Origin: Candidatus Woesearchaeota archaeon CG_4_10_14_0_2_um_filter_33_13
GTDB lineage: Archaea; Nanobdellota; Nanobdellia; Woesearchaeales; GW2011-AR9
Direction of reading: 5' to 3'
DNA: 38,193 nucleotides
NCBI GenBank assembly: GCA_002792115.1
Contig: PFNQ01000053.1
Coordinates: 1-38,193 of the forward strand
Shown here: positions 1-7,768 of the stretch, in pieces
How positions within the stretch are numbered: the first letter of the stretch is position 1
Layout: each line of letters starts with the position of its first letter
The notes under the pieces: model-generated
What the model was told of the DNA's origin: nothing
Seen by the model: only the letters and a program-made list of their open reading frames with translations
The model's database searches: none
Translations under genes and position numbers: made by a program

Positions 1-1
1 T

Positions 2-310
2 AAAAAGTCTTATGGTCAATGTCCAGCACAATTAAACTCAACAGAGATTAATTTGGTTGAAGAAGTGGCCAAAAAGTGTTTTAAGTTATGCCATTGTAAG
101 GATTATGCGAGAGTAGATTTTAGAATCAAAGATGGAATCCCTTATGTTCTAGAAATAAATCCCAATCCTTGTATTAACCCGAATGACAGTGGATTTATCC
201 ACTCAATCAAGACAGAAGGAAAAGATTTTTCATATCTCATTAAACAAATTGTCCAACTAACTATGAAACGATTCAGGTTAGAGGCTACCCCATGGATCAC
301 AAGTTCTTAA
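2..310 (+). CDS. D-Ala-D-Ala ligase-like ATP-grasp enzyme, C-terminal fragment (5' end outside window)
   Basis: The reading frame is open from base 2, so only about the last 102 residues of this protein are present. The TTG at 53 is internal and is not a start. The fragment has the end of an ATP-grasp fold: VDFRIKDG, then YVLEINPNP, where Glu and Asn are the usual Mg2+ ligands of D-Ala-D-Ala ligases and related amino-acid ligases. These enzymes activate a carboxylate with ATP and join it to an amine. Its last 19 bases overlap the next ATP-grasp gene, so the two are probably translated together. The substrate cannot be read from the fragment. Ddl itself is unlikely in an archaeon without peptidoglycan, so a dipeptide or amino-acid ligase is the better guess. 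Confidence 0.8.
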   Translation, partial: KKSYGQCPAQLNSTEINLVEEVAKKCFKLCHCKDYARVDFRIKDGIPYVLEINPNPCINPNDSGFIHSIKTEGKDFSYLIKQIVQLTMKRFRLEATPWITSS

Positions 311-1614
311 TATTTCTTGCTTCATATATGGGGAAGATGGAATTGTTAAGCTCACTAAACAGTATGAATTCCACCGGACTTTTAGACCAGATGTTAATTG
401 TCTTTGAACCAGAATTTTATCAAAAGTTTTCTCCTCCGGGAAAAAATTATGTCCTTGCAAACTTCTCTAATCACCAATCAATCATTGAGATTATCAAAAA
501 CTGGTCAGCACAAGAAAAGATTAATTTTTCTGGAGTATTAAGTGTAGATGATGATGAGCAATTTCAATTAAGTAAAGCTATAGCAAAAACATTTCAGATT
601 CCTTATTACTCTAATAAAACATTAGAATACTCTTCTAATAAGTTTATTATGAAAAATAGATTTGACTCTGCAAAGGTCAAACATGCTAAATACATCTTAA
701 CAAACAACTTAACTAAAGATAAATTATCACAAATTAAGACTGATATTGCTTACCCAAATGTTTTAAAGATAACTAATGGAAATGGCAGTGAATATATTTA
801 TGTAAATACGTCTGAGAAAGAGTTATTAAAACATTTCACCGAATTAAAAGAAGAGTTGAAAAATATAACAAATAATTGTTGGTTTAGAAAACAAGAACAT
901 ACCATAAATGGAAATATTATCAAGATTAATCCTAAGAAAGATTTTTTGATAGAACAATTTCTAAAAGGAGAGGAATATAGTTGTGATTTTGCCATAAATG
1001 ACAACAAAATAACTATATTACGAATTGTGAAGAAATATAAGCATGATTATTTTGGTTACTTCAATGCTTACTACCTTTTAAATACAAAAACACTTGAAGA
1101 TTTAAACATTAATTATGAAGACCTTAAAGAAACTTGTAAAAGAATTTCTGAAGGATTTAAAATTAAAAAAGGAGTTTGTATGGTAGATTTTATCTTTAAT
1201 GGTTCTATTTATGTTATCGAATCATCAATTCGTCCAGGATTAAGTTTGTTTGTTCCATTAATGGAACAGGTTTATGGCTATACTTCTATGTCCATGCTAG
1301 CAAAACTATTTTTAGAACAAGAAATAATCTCTTCTTTGCCAGAATCAGAAGGCCTCGCCATATGTATTTATGCCAAAACAGCAGGGGTAATAAAAAAGTT
1401 TAATACTTCTGATTTAAGTAAACTTAAAAATGAAGCCGAGATTATTAAAGTACACAAATACGAAGATGTCGGTGCATCAATCAAAGATTATAATAATGAT
1501 CATCATGACCTCCTCATGGGTTATGTTTTAATTAAAGACCCAAAACAAGATATTAAAGGATTAATTGCAAAAATAAATCAACATATCAAAATTGAAATGG
1601 TTGAACAAAACTAA
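292..1614 (+). CDS. ATP-grasp ligase, first of two tandem paralogues
   Basis: This 440-residue protein has the ATP-grasp order: an N-terminal Rossmann-like part, SNKFIMKN at the start of the central domain, VLKITNGNGSE for the ATP loop, LIEQFLKGEEYS, and a C-terminal metal site at VIESSIRPG. It is clearly related to the next gene; both share LKI.NGNGSEY, a GEE(Y/F)S motif, IRPG and an HHDLL motif near the C terminus. The start at 292 is supported because the first 20 residues align with the start of the paralogue. At the metal site the usual Glu-x-Asn is Glu-Ser-Ser (Ser312 in place of Asn), so activity may be altered. The family joins carboxylates to amines or thiols using ATP. Substrate unknown. 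Confidence 0.85.
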   Translation: MDHKFLIFLASYMGKMELLSSLNSMNSTGLLDQMLIVFEPEFYQKFSPPGKNYVLANFSNHQSIIEIIKNWSAQEKINFSGVLSVDDDEQFQLSKAIAKTFQIPYYSNKTLEYSSNKFIMKNRFDSAKVKHAKYILTNNLTKDKLSQIKTDIAYPNVLKITNGNGSEYIYVNTSEKELLKHFTELKEELKNITNNCWFRKQEHTINGNIIKINPKKDFLIEQFLKGEEYSCDFAINDNKITILRIVKKYKHDYFGYFNAYYLLNTKTLEDLNINYEDLKETCKRISEGFKIKKGVCMVDFIFNGSIYVIESSIRPGLSLFVPLMEQVYGYTSMSMLAKLFLEQEIISSLPESEGLAICIYAKTAGVIKKFNTSDLSKLKNEAEIIKVHKYEDVGASIKDYNNDHHDLLMGYVLIKDPKQDIKGLIAKINQHIKIEMVEQN

Positions 1615-1638
1615 GACATAATAAAATACCTACCCAAG

Positions 1639-2922
1639 ATGCAACCAATTCTTCTCTTCCCGGCCATGAACTATGGTAATTTAGAAATTTACTTTTCTGC
1701 TAAAAGTATAGATAAAGAAAATGTCCTGTTTATTTATAATCCTAGTTATGTAGAACAAATCACTCCAGAAGGCAATTATTTAGTAGATGACTTTGCTTCT
1801 GTAGAAAAACTGATTAAAAAAATTGAAAAATGGATTACTGAAAATAATCGTAAGGTTGGATCAATCATTTCTTTGGATGATGAACGACAATTCAAATTCA
1901 GCAAGCAGATTGCGGATTGGTTTAAGATTGAGTGTTATAGTGAAGAAACATTCAGAATTGCTTCTAATAAATGGTTGATGAAAAAAGAGTTTGTAAAGAA
2001 TAATGTTCCAACTGCAAAATTTAAGTTAATATCCGAGAATACAGATTTAAGATTATTAGACTTAAATTACCCAAACGTCCTCAAAATAATCTCGGGAAAT
2101 GGCAGTGAGTATGTATTTAAAAATGATACATTAAAAGAACTAGAAACTAATATTAAAAAAGTAAAAGAATCAATCACAGAAGAGAATGATACTCGTTTTA
2201 AAGATATAAATGATTTTGATAATAATCCAATAAATCCAAAGACCGAGCTGATTGTGGAAGAATTTATTGGGGGAGAAGAGTTCAGCTTAGATTTCTGTCT
2301 TAAAGATGAAACAATTAATATTTTAAGAGTAATACAAAAATATAATCACCACAACTTTGGTTATTTCTCCGCTTTTTACTTATTAAACAAAAACACACTA
2401 ATAAAAAAAGGGATATATTTACCTAAATTAGAAGAGATTGCCAGAAAGATAGCAGACTCCTTAAAGATTAATCAAGGAGTATGTATGATTGACTTTAAAG
2501 TTGAGAAGGGGGAAGTTGTTGTAATTGAGACTAACATCCGCCCAGGATTTAGCACATTTATACCTTTGATGTATAAACTATATGGGTATACTTCAATTGC
2601 AATATTATCCAAAATAAGATTGGGACAAAAATTAGGGCCACTTGAAATAAAAGAATATGAAGGATTAGCAATTAACTTGTTTGCAAAAGAACCAGGGATT
2701 ATAACAAAAATGGACCTCTCTGGAATAGAAAAGTTAAAAACAGAGTTAAAAATAATTGATATGTTCATCTATAATCAAGAAGGAGATAACCTTTCTGATT
2801 CAGAAACAAGCCATCATGATTTGTTAGTGGGATGTGTTTATGTTAAAAACCCACCAAAAGATAAAATAGAAGAGATAATAAATAAAATACATGAGAATGT
2901 AAAAATCAATGTCACAAGATAA
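1639..2922 (+). CDS. ATP-grasp ligase, second of two tandem paralogues
   Basis: This 427-residue ATP-grasp protein is a tandem duplicate of the preceding gene. Visible elements are SNKWLMKKEF, VLKIISGNGSEY (ATP loop), LIVEEFIGGEEFS, and the metal site VVIETNIRPG, where the canonical Asn (Asn299) is kept, unlike in the upstream copy. It also has the shared HHDLL motif near the C terminus. The gene follows the first copy by 24 bp and overlaps the next gene by 14 bp, so the group is one operon. The family includes amino-acid ligases and carbamoyl-phosphate-synthase-like enzymes. I infer a peptide-bond or amide-forming step in a pathway shared with its neighbours, but nothing in the sequence identifies the substrate. 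Confidence 0.88.
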   Translation: MQPILLFPAMNYGNLEIYFSAKSIDKENVLFIYNPSYVEQITPEGNYLVDDFASVEKLIKKIEKWITENNRKVGSIISLDDERQFKFSKQIADWFKIECYSEETFRIASNKWLMKKEFVKNNVPTAKFKLISENTDLRLLDLNYPNVLKIISGNGSEYVFKNDTLKELETNIKKVKESITEENDTRFKDINDFDNNPINPKTELIVEEFIGGEEFSLDFCLKDETINILRVIQKYNHHNFGYFSAFYLLNKNTLIKKGIYLPKLEEIARKIADSLKINQGVCMIDFKVEKGEVVVIETNIRPGFSTFIPLMYKLYGYTSIAILSKIRLGQKLGPLEIKEYEGLAINLFAKEPGIITKMDLSGIEKLKTELKIIDMFIYNQEGDNLSDSETSHHDLLVGCVYVKNPPKDKIEEIINKIHENVKINVTR

Positions 2923-4345
2923 ACAAAAAAATTCCCTCGAACTGACTAAGATTAAAGGTTATATAGATGATATTTGGTTAGAACATATTAATACTACGCC
3001 ACCAGAATATTATTTAAAATTTATCAAGAAGTTAAATATTGGATCCATGTTAAAAAGTGCAAATAATTTTGGTACACCGCAATATTTGCTTGATAAAGTT
3101 AGCCAAAAAGAACGTGCTAACTTTTTCATCAACACATTTAGAAAAGAATTGCCACAGACTGAATTTTTCTACGCTTTCAAATGTAATGACTTCCCGCAAT
3201 TAATCAAAACTTTAAAGGAACAGGGGTTCAATGCTGATGTTGCGGGAATCTATGAACTACAATTAGCTCTAAAGATGGGGTTTGAAAAGATTATTTTTAC
3301 CAGTCCTGGTAAAAGTGACTCAGAAATATTGCTATCTTTAAAAGAAAGTAAAAAAGTTATCCTTAATATTGACAATAAAGACGAGCTATTAAGACTAACA
3401 CAACTAATTCAGAAGTCAAACTTTCAAGATATTATTAAAATTAGTTTTAGACTTAATCCCCTGCCAACCACTATGGGCATCTGGTCAAAGTTCGGAATAA
3501 ACTTAATTGAATTTAAAGAAATAATTAATATAGTCAAAAAAAATCATCATTTAAATTGGATAGGCTTACATTTCCACTGCAGTTGGAATAAAACCCCTAC
3601 AAAATATATTCAAAACATAAATGCATTGTCAGATTTTATACATGGAAATATCTCCTCAGAAGATATTAACCATCTAGAATTTATTGATATTGGGGGAGGA
3701 TTCTTTCCAGAGGATACTGCCATCATCAACAAAATACAAGACAAGGGAATTTTATTAGATATAATTAACGAACATCATGATAACCCCGAGATTTACAAAG
3801 AACTTAATTTTGATCCGCACCTTCCAGAACTTAGACCTGTAAAGCCATTAGATTATTTTGCCACAGAAATTGCTAAGGCAATAAAAGAGAAAATCTTACT
3901 CTTCAACAATAAATTAAAGATATTCCTAGAACCCGGAAGATTTTTAGCAACACACTCCACTAGTATATTATTAAAGGTTATCGCTAAAAAAGGAAACAAT
4001 GTTATTGTTGATGGTGGCATTAATATGGTTGGAGACTACCGATTTGAAGAATATTCTTACGCCCCCATTGTTAATCTGTCTCGACCATCCAATCAATTAA
4101 AAAAACAAACGATTTACGGCCCACTATGTGACCCCTCCGATTTGTGGGGTTATTCTTATTATGGTACTGATCTTCAAGTAGGAGATATTCTTGCAGTGTT
4201 ACATCAAGGAGCCTATACTTTTTCCTTCGCTTGGAGATTTATTAAACCAATCTCCCCATATGTAGTTATGGATGAAGAAAATATCAAATTAGGTAAGAAG
4301 GAAGAGTCTTTTGAAGATCGTTATGGTGGCTGTGATTTAGATTAG
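2909..4345 (+). CDS. Fold-type III PLP-dependent amino-acid decarboxylase (diaminopimelate/ornithine decarboxylase family)
   Basis: The 478-residue product has the marks of the alanine-racemase-fold decarboxylases: YAFKCN with the PLP lysine (Lys91), HFHCSW, the glycine run in IGGGFFPED, LEPGRF for phosphate binding, and GPLCDPSD, the equivalent of the catalytic cysteine motif GPxCxSxD. These enzymes decarboxylate amino acids such as meso-diaminopimelate, ornithine, arginine or carboxynorspermidine. The usual residues that set the substrate are not obvious and there are no lysine-pathway genes beside it, so I do not call it LysA. It overlaps the upstream ATP-grasp gene by 14 bp. A decarboxylase translationally coupled to ligases suggests that it makes an amine building block, or trims a ligated product. 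Confidence 0.85.
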   Translation: MSQDKQKNSLELTKIKGYIDDIWLEHINTTPPEYYLKFIKKLNIGSMLKSANNFGTPQYLLDKVSQKERANFFINTFRKELPQTEFFYAFKCNDFPQLIKTLKEQGFNADVAGIYELQLALKMGFEKIIFTSPGKSDSEILLSLKESKKVILNIDNKDELLRLTQLIQKSNFQDIIKISFRLNPLPTTMGIWSKFGINLIEFKEIINIVKKNHHLNWIGLHFHCSWNKTPTKYIQNINALSDFIHGNISSEDINHLEFIDIGGGFFPEDTAIINKIQDKGILLDIINEHHDNPEIYKELNFDPHLPELRPVKPLDYFATEIAKAIKEKILLFNNKLKIFLEPGRFLATHSTSILLKVIAKKGNNVIVDGGINMVGDYRFEEYSYAPIVNLSRPSNQLKKQTIYGPLCDPSDLWGYSYYGTDLQVGDILAVLHQGAYTFSFAWRFIKPISPYVVMDEENIKLGKKEESFEDRYGGCDLD

Positions 4346-4400
4346 CTTAAATTAAAATAATACTTATAAAAATGAAAATCTAAAGATTAAAAACAAAAAA

Positions 4401-5612
4401 TTATAATCTTCCTCTTAGCTTTTCAGCAACTAGAATCTTTTTTATCGCCAAAATATAAGTGTTAGTTCTAAAATCATAATTGTTATTTTCATACTCAGCC
4501 CAGATTTTTTCAAACGCAACAACCATTTTTTCTCTAAGCCGTTCTTTAACTTCTTCAGTTTTCCAATACAACCCGGTATTATTTTGTACCCACTCAAAAT
4601 AACTAACAGTTACCCCCCCCGAATTTGACAAAATATCCGGTAACACTAGCACTTTATTCTGGTGTAATATTTCATCCGCTTCTGGAGTTGTTGGACCATT
4701 AGCCAACTCTAAAACAATTTTAGCCTTAACTTTGTTAGCATTTTCTTTGTGGATAACATTACTTAAGGCCGAAGGTACTAAAACCCCAACCTCTAGTTCT
4801 AATAATGCTTCATTACTAATAGTAGTACCATTCTTGTAAGCAATTACTGTCCCAGATTGAGTTTTCGTATGAATCAATTCGTCAACATTTAATCCCAAAG
4901 GATTATAAATAGCGCCTTTAGAGTCTGAAACGGCAACAATACTATACCCTGATTGGAATAATAATTTTGCCATGTTCATTCCCGCGTTTCCAAAGCCCTG
5001 TATCGCCACAGTCTTTTTATCTAAAGAAACTTTTTTGACTGCCTCTTCCAAAACATAAATTCCACCTAAAGCAGTAGCAATGTCCCTGACTAAGGAACCA
5101 CCCACTTCAAGAGGCTTTCCAGTAATCACTCCTGGAGCCTTCTCACCAATTAATTTTTCATACTCATCCATCATCCAAGCCATGATTTGAGGAGTAGTAT
5201 AAACGTCTGGAGCAGGAATATCTTTAGTTGGCCCAATGTGTCTATAGAATGCTTGGACCCATTTTCTACTTAACTGTTGTAATTGATCTTGAGACAATTC
5301 CTTAGGATTAACTGTAATTCCACCTTTTGAACCACCAAAAGGAACATCTGCAACTGCCGTCTTCAGAGACATCCAAAATGCCAGAGACTTGACCTCGTCA
5401 AAACTCACTTCCCAATGATATCTTATTCCCCCTTTTGTTGGTCCTCGTGCATCATTGTATTGTATACGATAAGCAGGATATTTCTGGCCATCTAACTCCA
5501 ATTCTGCTTGGTGTATACGCTGCGGTGTCTTCAATAAAACTAGTTCCTTTTCAGTAAGATTCATAATCTTACCAATCTTATCTAAAAATCCACTGATTAT
5601 TGTAAAGTCCAT
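4401..5612 (-). CDS. gdhA: Glutamate dehydrogenase
   Basis: This 403-residue enzyme interconverts glutamate and 2-oxoglutarate plus ammonia with NAD(P)+. It shows GPTKGGIRYH, the catalytic lysine region PFGGSKGGI, PAPDVYT, the dinucleotide-binding GFGNAG, and a C-terminal SYFEWVQN motif, all in the normal order for hexameric GDH at the usual length of about 410-420 residues. I chose the ATG at 5612 over the in-frame TTG at 5624: GGAG lies 6 nt upstream of the ATG, and a TATA box (5636-5643) would start transcription near 5613. Those two signals compete, since a leaderless mRNA would not contain the GGAG. With the malic enzyme upstream it links amino-acid and C3/C4 metabolism in the cytoplasm. 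Confidence 0.95.
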   Translation of the reverse strand: MDFTIISGFLDKIGKIMNLTEKELVLLKTPQRIHQAELELDGQKYPAYRIQYNDARGPTKGGIRYHWEVSFDEVKSLAFWMSLKTAVADVPFGGSKGGITVNPKELSQDQLQQLSRKWVQAFYRHIGPTKDIPAPDVYTTPQIMAWMMDEYEKLIGEKAPGVITGKPLEVGGSLVRDIATALGGIYVLEEAVKKVSLDKKTVAIQGFGNAGMNMAKLLFQSGYSIVAVSDSKGAIYNPLGLNVDELIHTKTQSGTVIAYKNGTTISNEALLELEVGVLVPSALSNVIHKENANKVKAKIVLELANGPTTPEADEILHQNKVLVLPDILSNSGGVTVSYFEWVQNNTGLYWKTEEVKERLREKMVVAFEKIWAEYENNNYDFRTNTYILAIKKILVAEKLRGRL

Positions 5613-5635
5613 ATGCAACTCCAAAAATAATAACC

Positions 5636-5643
5636 TTATAAAG
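5636..5643 (-). promoter_or_regulatory. TATA box for glutamate dehydrogenase
   Basis: CTTTATAA on the minus strand is centred about 27 bp upstream of the ATG at 5612, the normal archaeal distance from TATA to transcription start. It therefore predicts a leaderless or nearly leaderless transcript. Confidence 0.5.
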
Positions 5644-5694
5644 TTTTAGATGTTGTAAAAAATAATATCTCTTTCTCGCACTACTATTACCCTC

Positions 5695-5734
5695 AACAAT
5701 TATTAAAAACGATTAACAATTATTAGCAATCATT
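5695..5734. repeat. Two tandem 20-bp AT-rich units upstream of gdhA
   Basis: AACAATTATTA occurs at 5695-5705 and again at 5715-5725, each starting a 20-bp unit; a degenerate third copy begins at 5735. The repeats lie between the malic enzyme stop and the gdhA TATA box, about 50 bp upstream of the latter. The period of two helical turns would place a bound protein on one face of the DNA, so this could be an upstream activator or repressor site. Chance in AT-rich DNA is not excluded. Confidence 0.35.
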
Positions 5735-5744
5735 AACAGATTTA

Positions 5745-7115
5745 TTAATTGGATTGTAAAACTAGTTTTTTTGCCAACTGCTCTAATTTTTCCTTATAAC
5801 TTGCTAAGTCCAAAATAGGTTTTCTAGCTACCCCGCTATCCATAGCTGCTTTAGCAACAGCTAAAGAAACGGTGGATAACAATCTAGGATCAAACGGTTT
5901 GGGAATAATGTAGTCAGCACCAAAAGAAAAACTTTGATTATATGCTTTAATCACTTCTATAGGAACTTTCTCTCTAGCTAACAAAGCTAAAGCGTTAACC
6001 GCAGCAAGTTTCATTTCTTTATTTATTCTACTAGCTCTAACATCTAATGCACCACGAAAAATGAACGGAAATCCCAACACATTATTAACTTGATTAGGAT
6101 AATCACTTCTACCAGTAGCGATGATACTACTTGGAACAGCCGTTTTAGCAAGTTCGTATTTTATTTCTGGTTTTGGATTAGCTAATGCAAAAACAATAGG
6201 AACATTAGCCATAGATTGAATCATCTTTTCAGATAAGATATTAGCAACAGAAACCCCGATAAAAACATCCGCGTCTTTGATAACTTCCTCTAAAATGCCG
6301 TGTTCAACCGATTCCTGAGCAAATTTTTGTTTATATTTGTTTAATTCCCTATCTTTTGTAATTAAACCGACACTATCAAGCATAAAAATATGTTTTTGTT
6401 TAACCCCTAAATCTAAAAGAAGATTTGCACAAGCGATCCCCGCAGATCCAGCCCCCATAAACACGACTTTAATTTTAGAAATATCTTTTTTAGCAATAAG
6501 TAATGCATTCTTAAGAGCTGCTGCAACAATTACTGCCGTCCCATGTTGATCATCATGAAAAACCGGAATCTTTAATCTTTTAATTAACTCTTCTTCAATA
6601 TAAAAACATTCAGGTGCTTTTATATCTTCTAAGTTAATACCACCAAAAGTAGGTTCTAAAGAAGCAACAATCTCCACAATTTTCTTTGGATCAACTTCAT
6701 TTATTTCTATATCAAATGCGTCTATGCCTGCAAATCGTTTGAATAAAACACTTTTTCCTTCCATAACTGGCTTACCAGCTAAGGCCCCTATATTTCCCAA
6801 TCCTAACACCGCAGTCCCATTTGTAATTATCCCTACCAAATTACCTTTAGAAGTATATTCGTATGCATCTTCAGGATTTTTTCTTATTTCTAAGCATGGT
6901 TCTGCAACCCCAGGAGTGTAAGCTAAAGATAAATCTTTAGATGTTGAAGATGGTTTTGTTGAAACTATCGAAATCTTTCCTGGAGTCGGATCAATATGAT
7001 ACCTTAAAGCATCTGTAAGCTCAAGATCCTCGGACCCAATATCTTTTGTTCCAGATAATTCTGTTTTAGTTATTTTAGTTATTTTGATTATTTTAGTCAT
7101 TTTATTCTTAACCAT
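5745..7115 (-). CDS. maeB: Malic enzyme (NAD(P)-dependent, oxaloacetate-decarboxylating), MaeB-like without the phosphotransacetylase domain
   Basis: Malic enzyme turns malate into pyruvate and CO2 while reducing NAD(P)+. The protein shows [21 protein letters not shown] (N-terminal malate-binding region), the [13 protein letters not shown] motif, [22 protein letters not shown], and the nucleotide-binding MGAGSAGIA. The length of about 456 residues matches the short bacterial/archaeal form lacking the C-terminal Pta-like domain of E. coli MaeB. The start is uncertain: TTG 7127, ATG 7115 and ATG 7100 are all in frame. An AAATATTT element at 7132-7139 would favour 7100 as a leaderless start. The N terminus is an odd Lys/Ile/Thr repeat. 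It precedes gdhA on the same strand, but 130 bp and a separate TATA box lie between them. Confidence 0.93.
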   Translation of the reverse strand: MVKNKMTKIIKITKITKTELSGTKDIGSEDLELTDALRYHIDPTPGKISIVSTKPSSTSKDLSLAYTPGVAEPCLEIRKNPEDAYEYTSKGNLVGIITNGTAVLGLGNIGALAGKPVMEGKSVLFKRFAGIDAFDIEINEVDPKKIVEIVASLEPTFGGINLEDIKAPECFYIEEELIKRLKIPVFHDDQHGTAVIVAAALKNALLIAKKDISKIKVVFMGAGSAGIACANLLLDLGVKQKHIFMLDSVGLITKDRELNKYKQKFAQESVEHGILEEVIKDADVFIGVSVANILSEKMIQSMANVPIVFALANPKPEIKYELAKTAVPSSIIATGRSDYPNQVNNVLGFPFIFRGALDVRASRINKEMKLAAVNALALLAREKVPIEVIKAYNQSFSFGADYIIPKPFDPRLLSTVSLAVAKAAMDSGVARKPILDLASYKEKLEQLAKKLVLQSN

Positions 7116-7171
7116 CCCTCTTACCAATCACAAATATTTAGAACTATCAGTAACAATTGTGTCATCTGAAT

Positions 7172-7732
7172 TTATGTTTCCTCAATCTCTTCAGAAACCT
7201 CAATTCCTCCGCTAACAATAACACTTTCATCCACTTTAAAGTCTATCACAACATTATCTCCTTCAGCAGGAATATAATTAGCGAAAGCGTAGGATTGTTG
7301 CCCATTAACAAATAAGTCGTAATTAGAGTCAATCATACCAACACGTTCAAACAAATTAGCTAAAGTTAATCCTCGAGAATAATACTTCACGTTAACTCCA
7401 TCAAATTGAACAAAAATATCGTCCATCTCTAGTAATAAAGAGACTGGACTATTTTGAAACTTAATTTTAAAATTTATAGGAATATCATTAAAAGTATAAT
7501 ATGGTTCCTCAGCACAAGAGTTTTGCTGGCAAAGATTCTGGGAACAGAATACTTTTAATGGTTGTTCATTACAGATTAAATAACAATCAGCATCAAATTT
7601 ACAGATTCTTGGTTCAACAGGGATTTGTGATTCACCACCAAAATCTAACATTGGAATGGTAAACCCAACTGCAATAACAATCAACAATAAAATCATTAAC
7701 ACTTTACTGAATAACTTCTCCTTTTTTGCCAT
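7172..7732 (-). CDS. Membrane-anchored Cys-containing protein of unknown function
   Basis: The 186-residue product starts with a short Lys-rich cytoplasmic end, one hydrophobic helix at about residues 12-32, then an outer domain. Directly after the anchor lies a Cys-rich stretch (CKFDADCYLIC, then three more Cys within about 25 residues), which may form disulfides. The rest has alternating beta-like segments ending in an acidic tail. I do not recognise the family. It lies 36 bp downstream of the DsbA-cupredoxin fusion on the same strand, so it may be a client or partner of that oxidoreductase. ATG 7732 is preferred to the in-frame TTG 7738; no clear ribosome-binding site is seen. Confidence 0.7.
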   Translation of the reverse strand: MAKKEKLFSKVLMILLLIVIAVGFTIPMLDFGGESQIPVEPRICKFDADCYLICNEQPLKVFCSQNLCQQNSCAEEPYYTFNDIPINFKIKFQNSPVSLLLEMDDIFVQFDGVNVKYYSRGLTLANLFERVGMIDSNYDLFVNGQQSYAFANYIPAEGDNVVIDFKVDESVIVSGGIEVSEEIEET

Positions 7733-7768
7733 AAACAAAAAGAAAAGAAAAAGAGATTAAAAGGTTTT

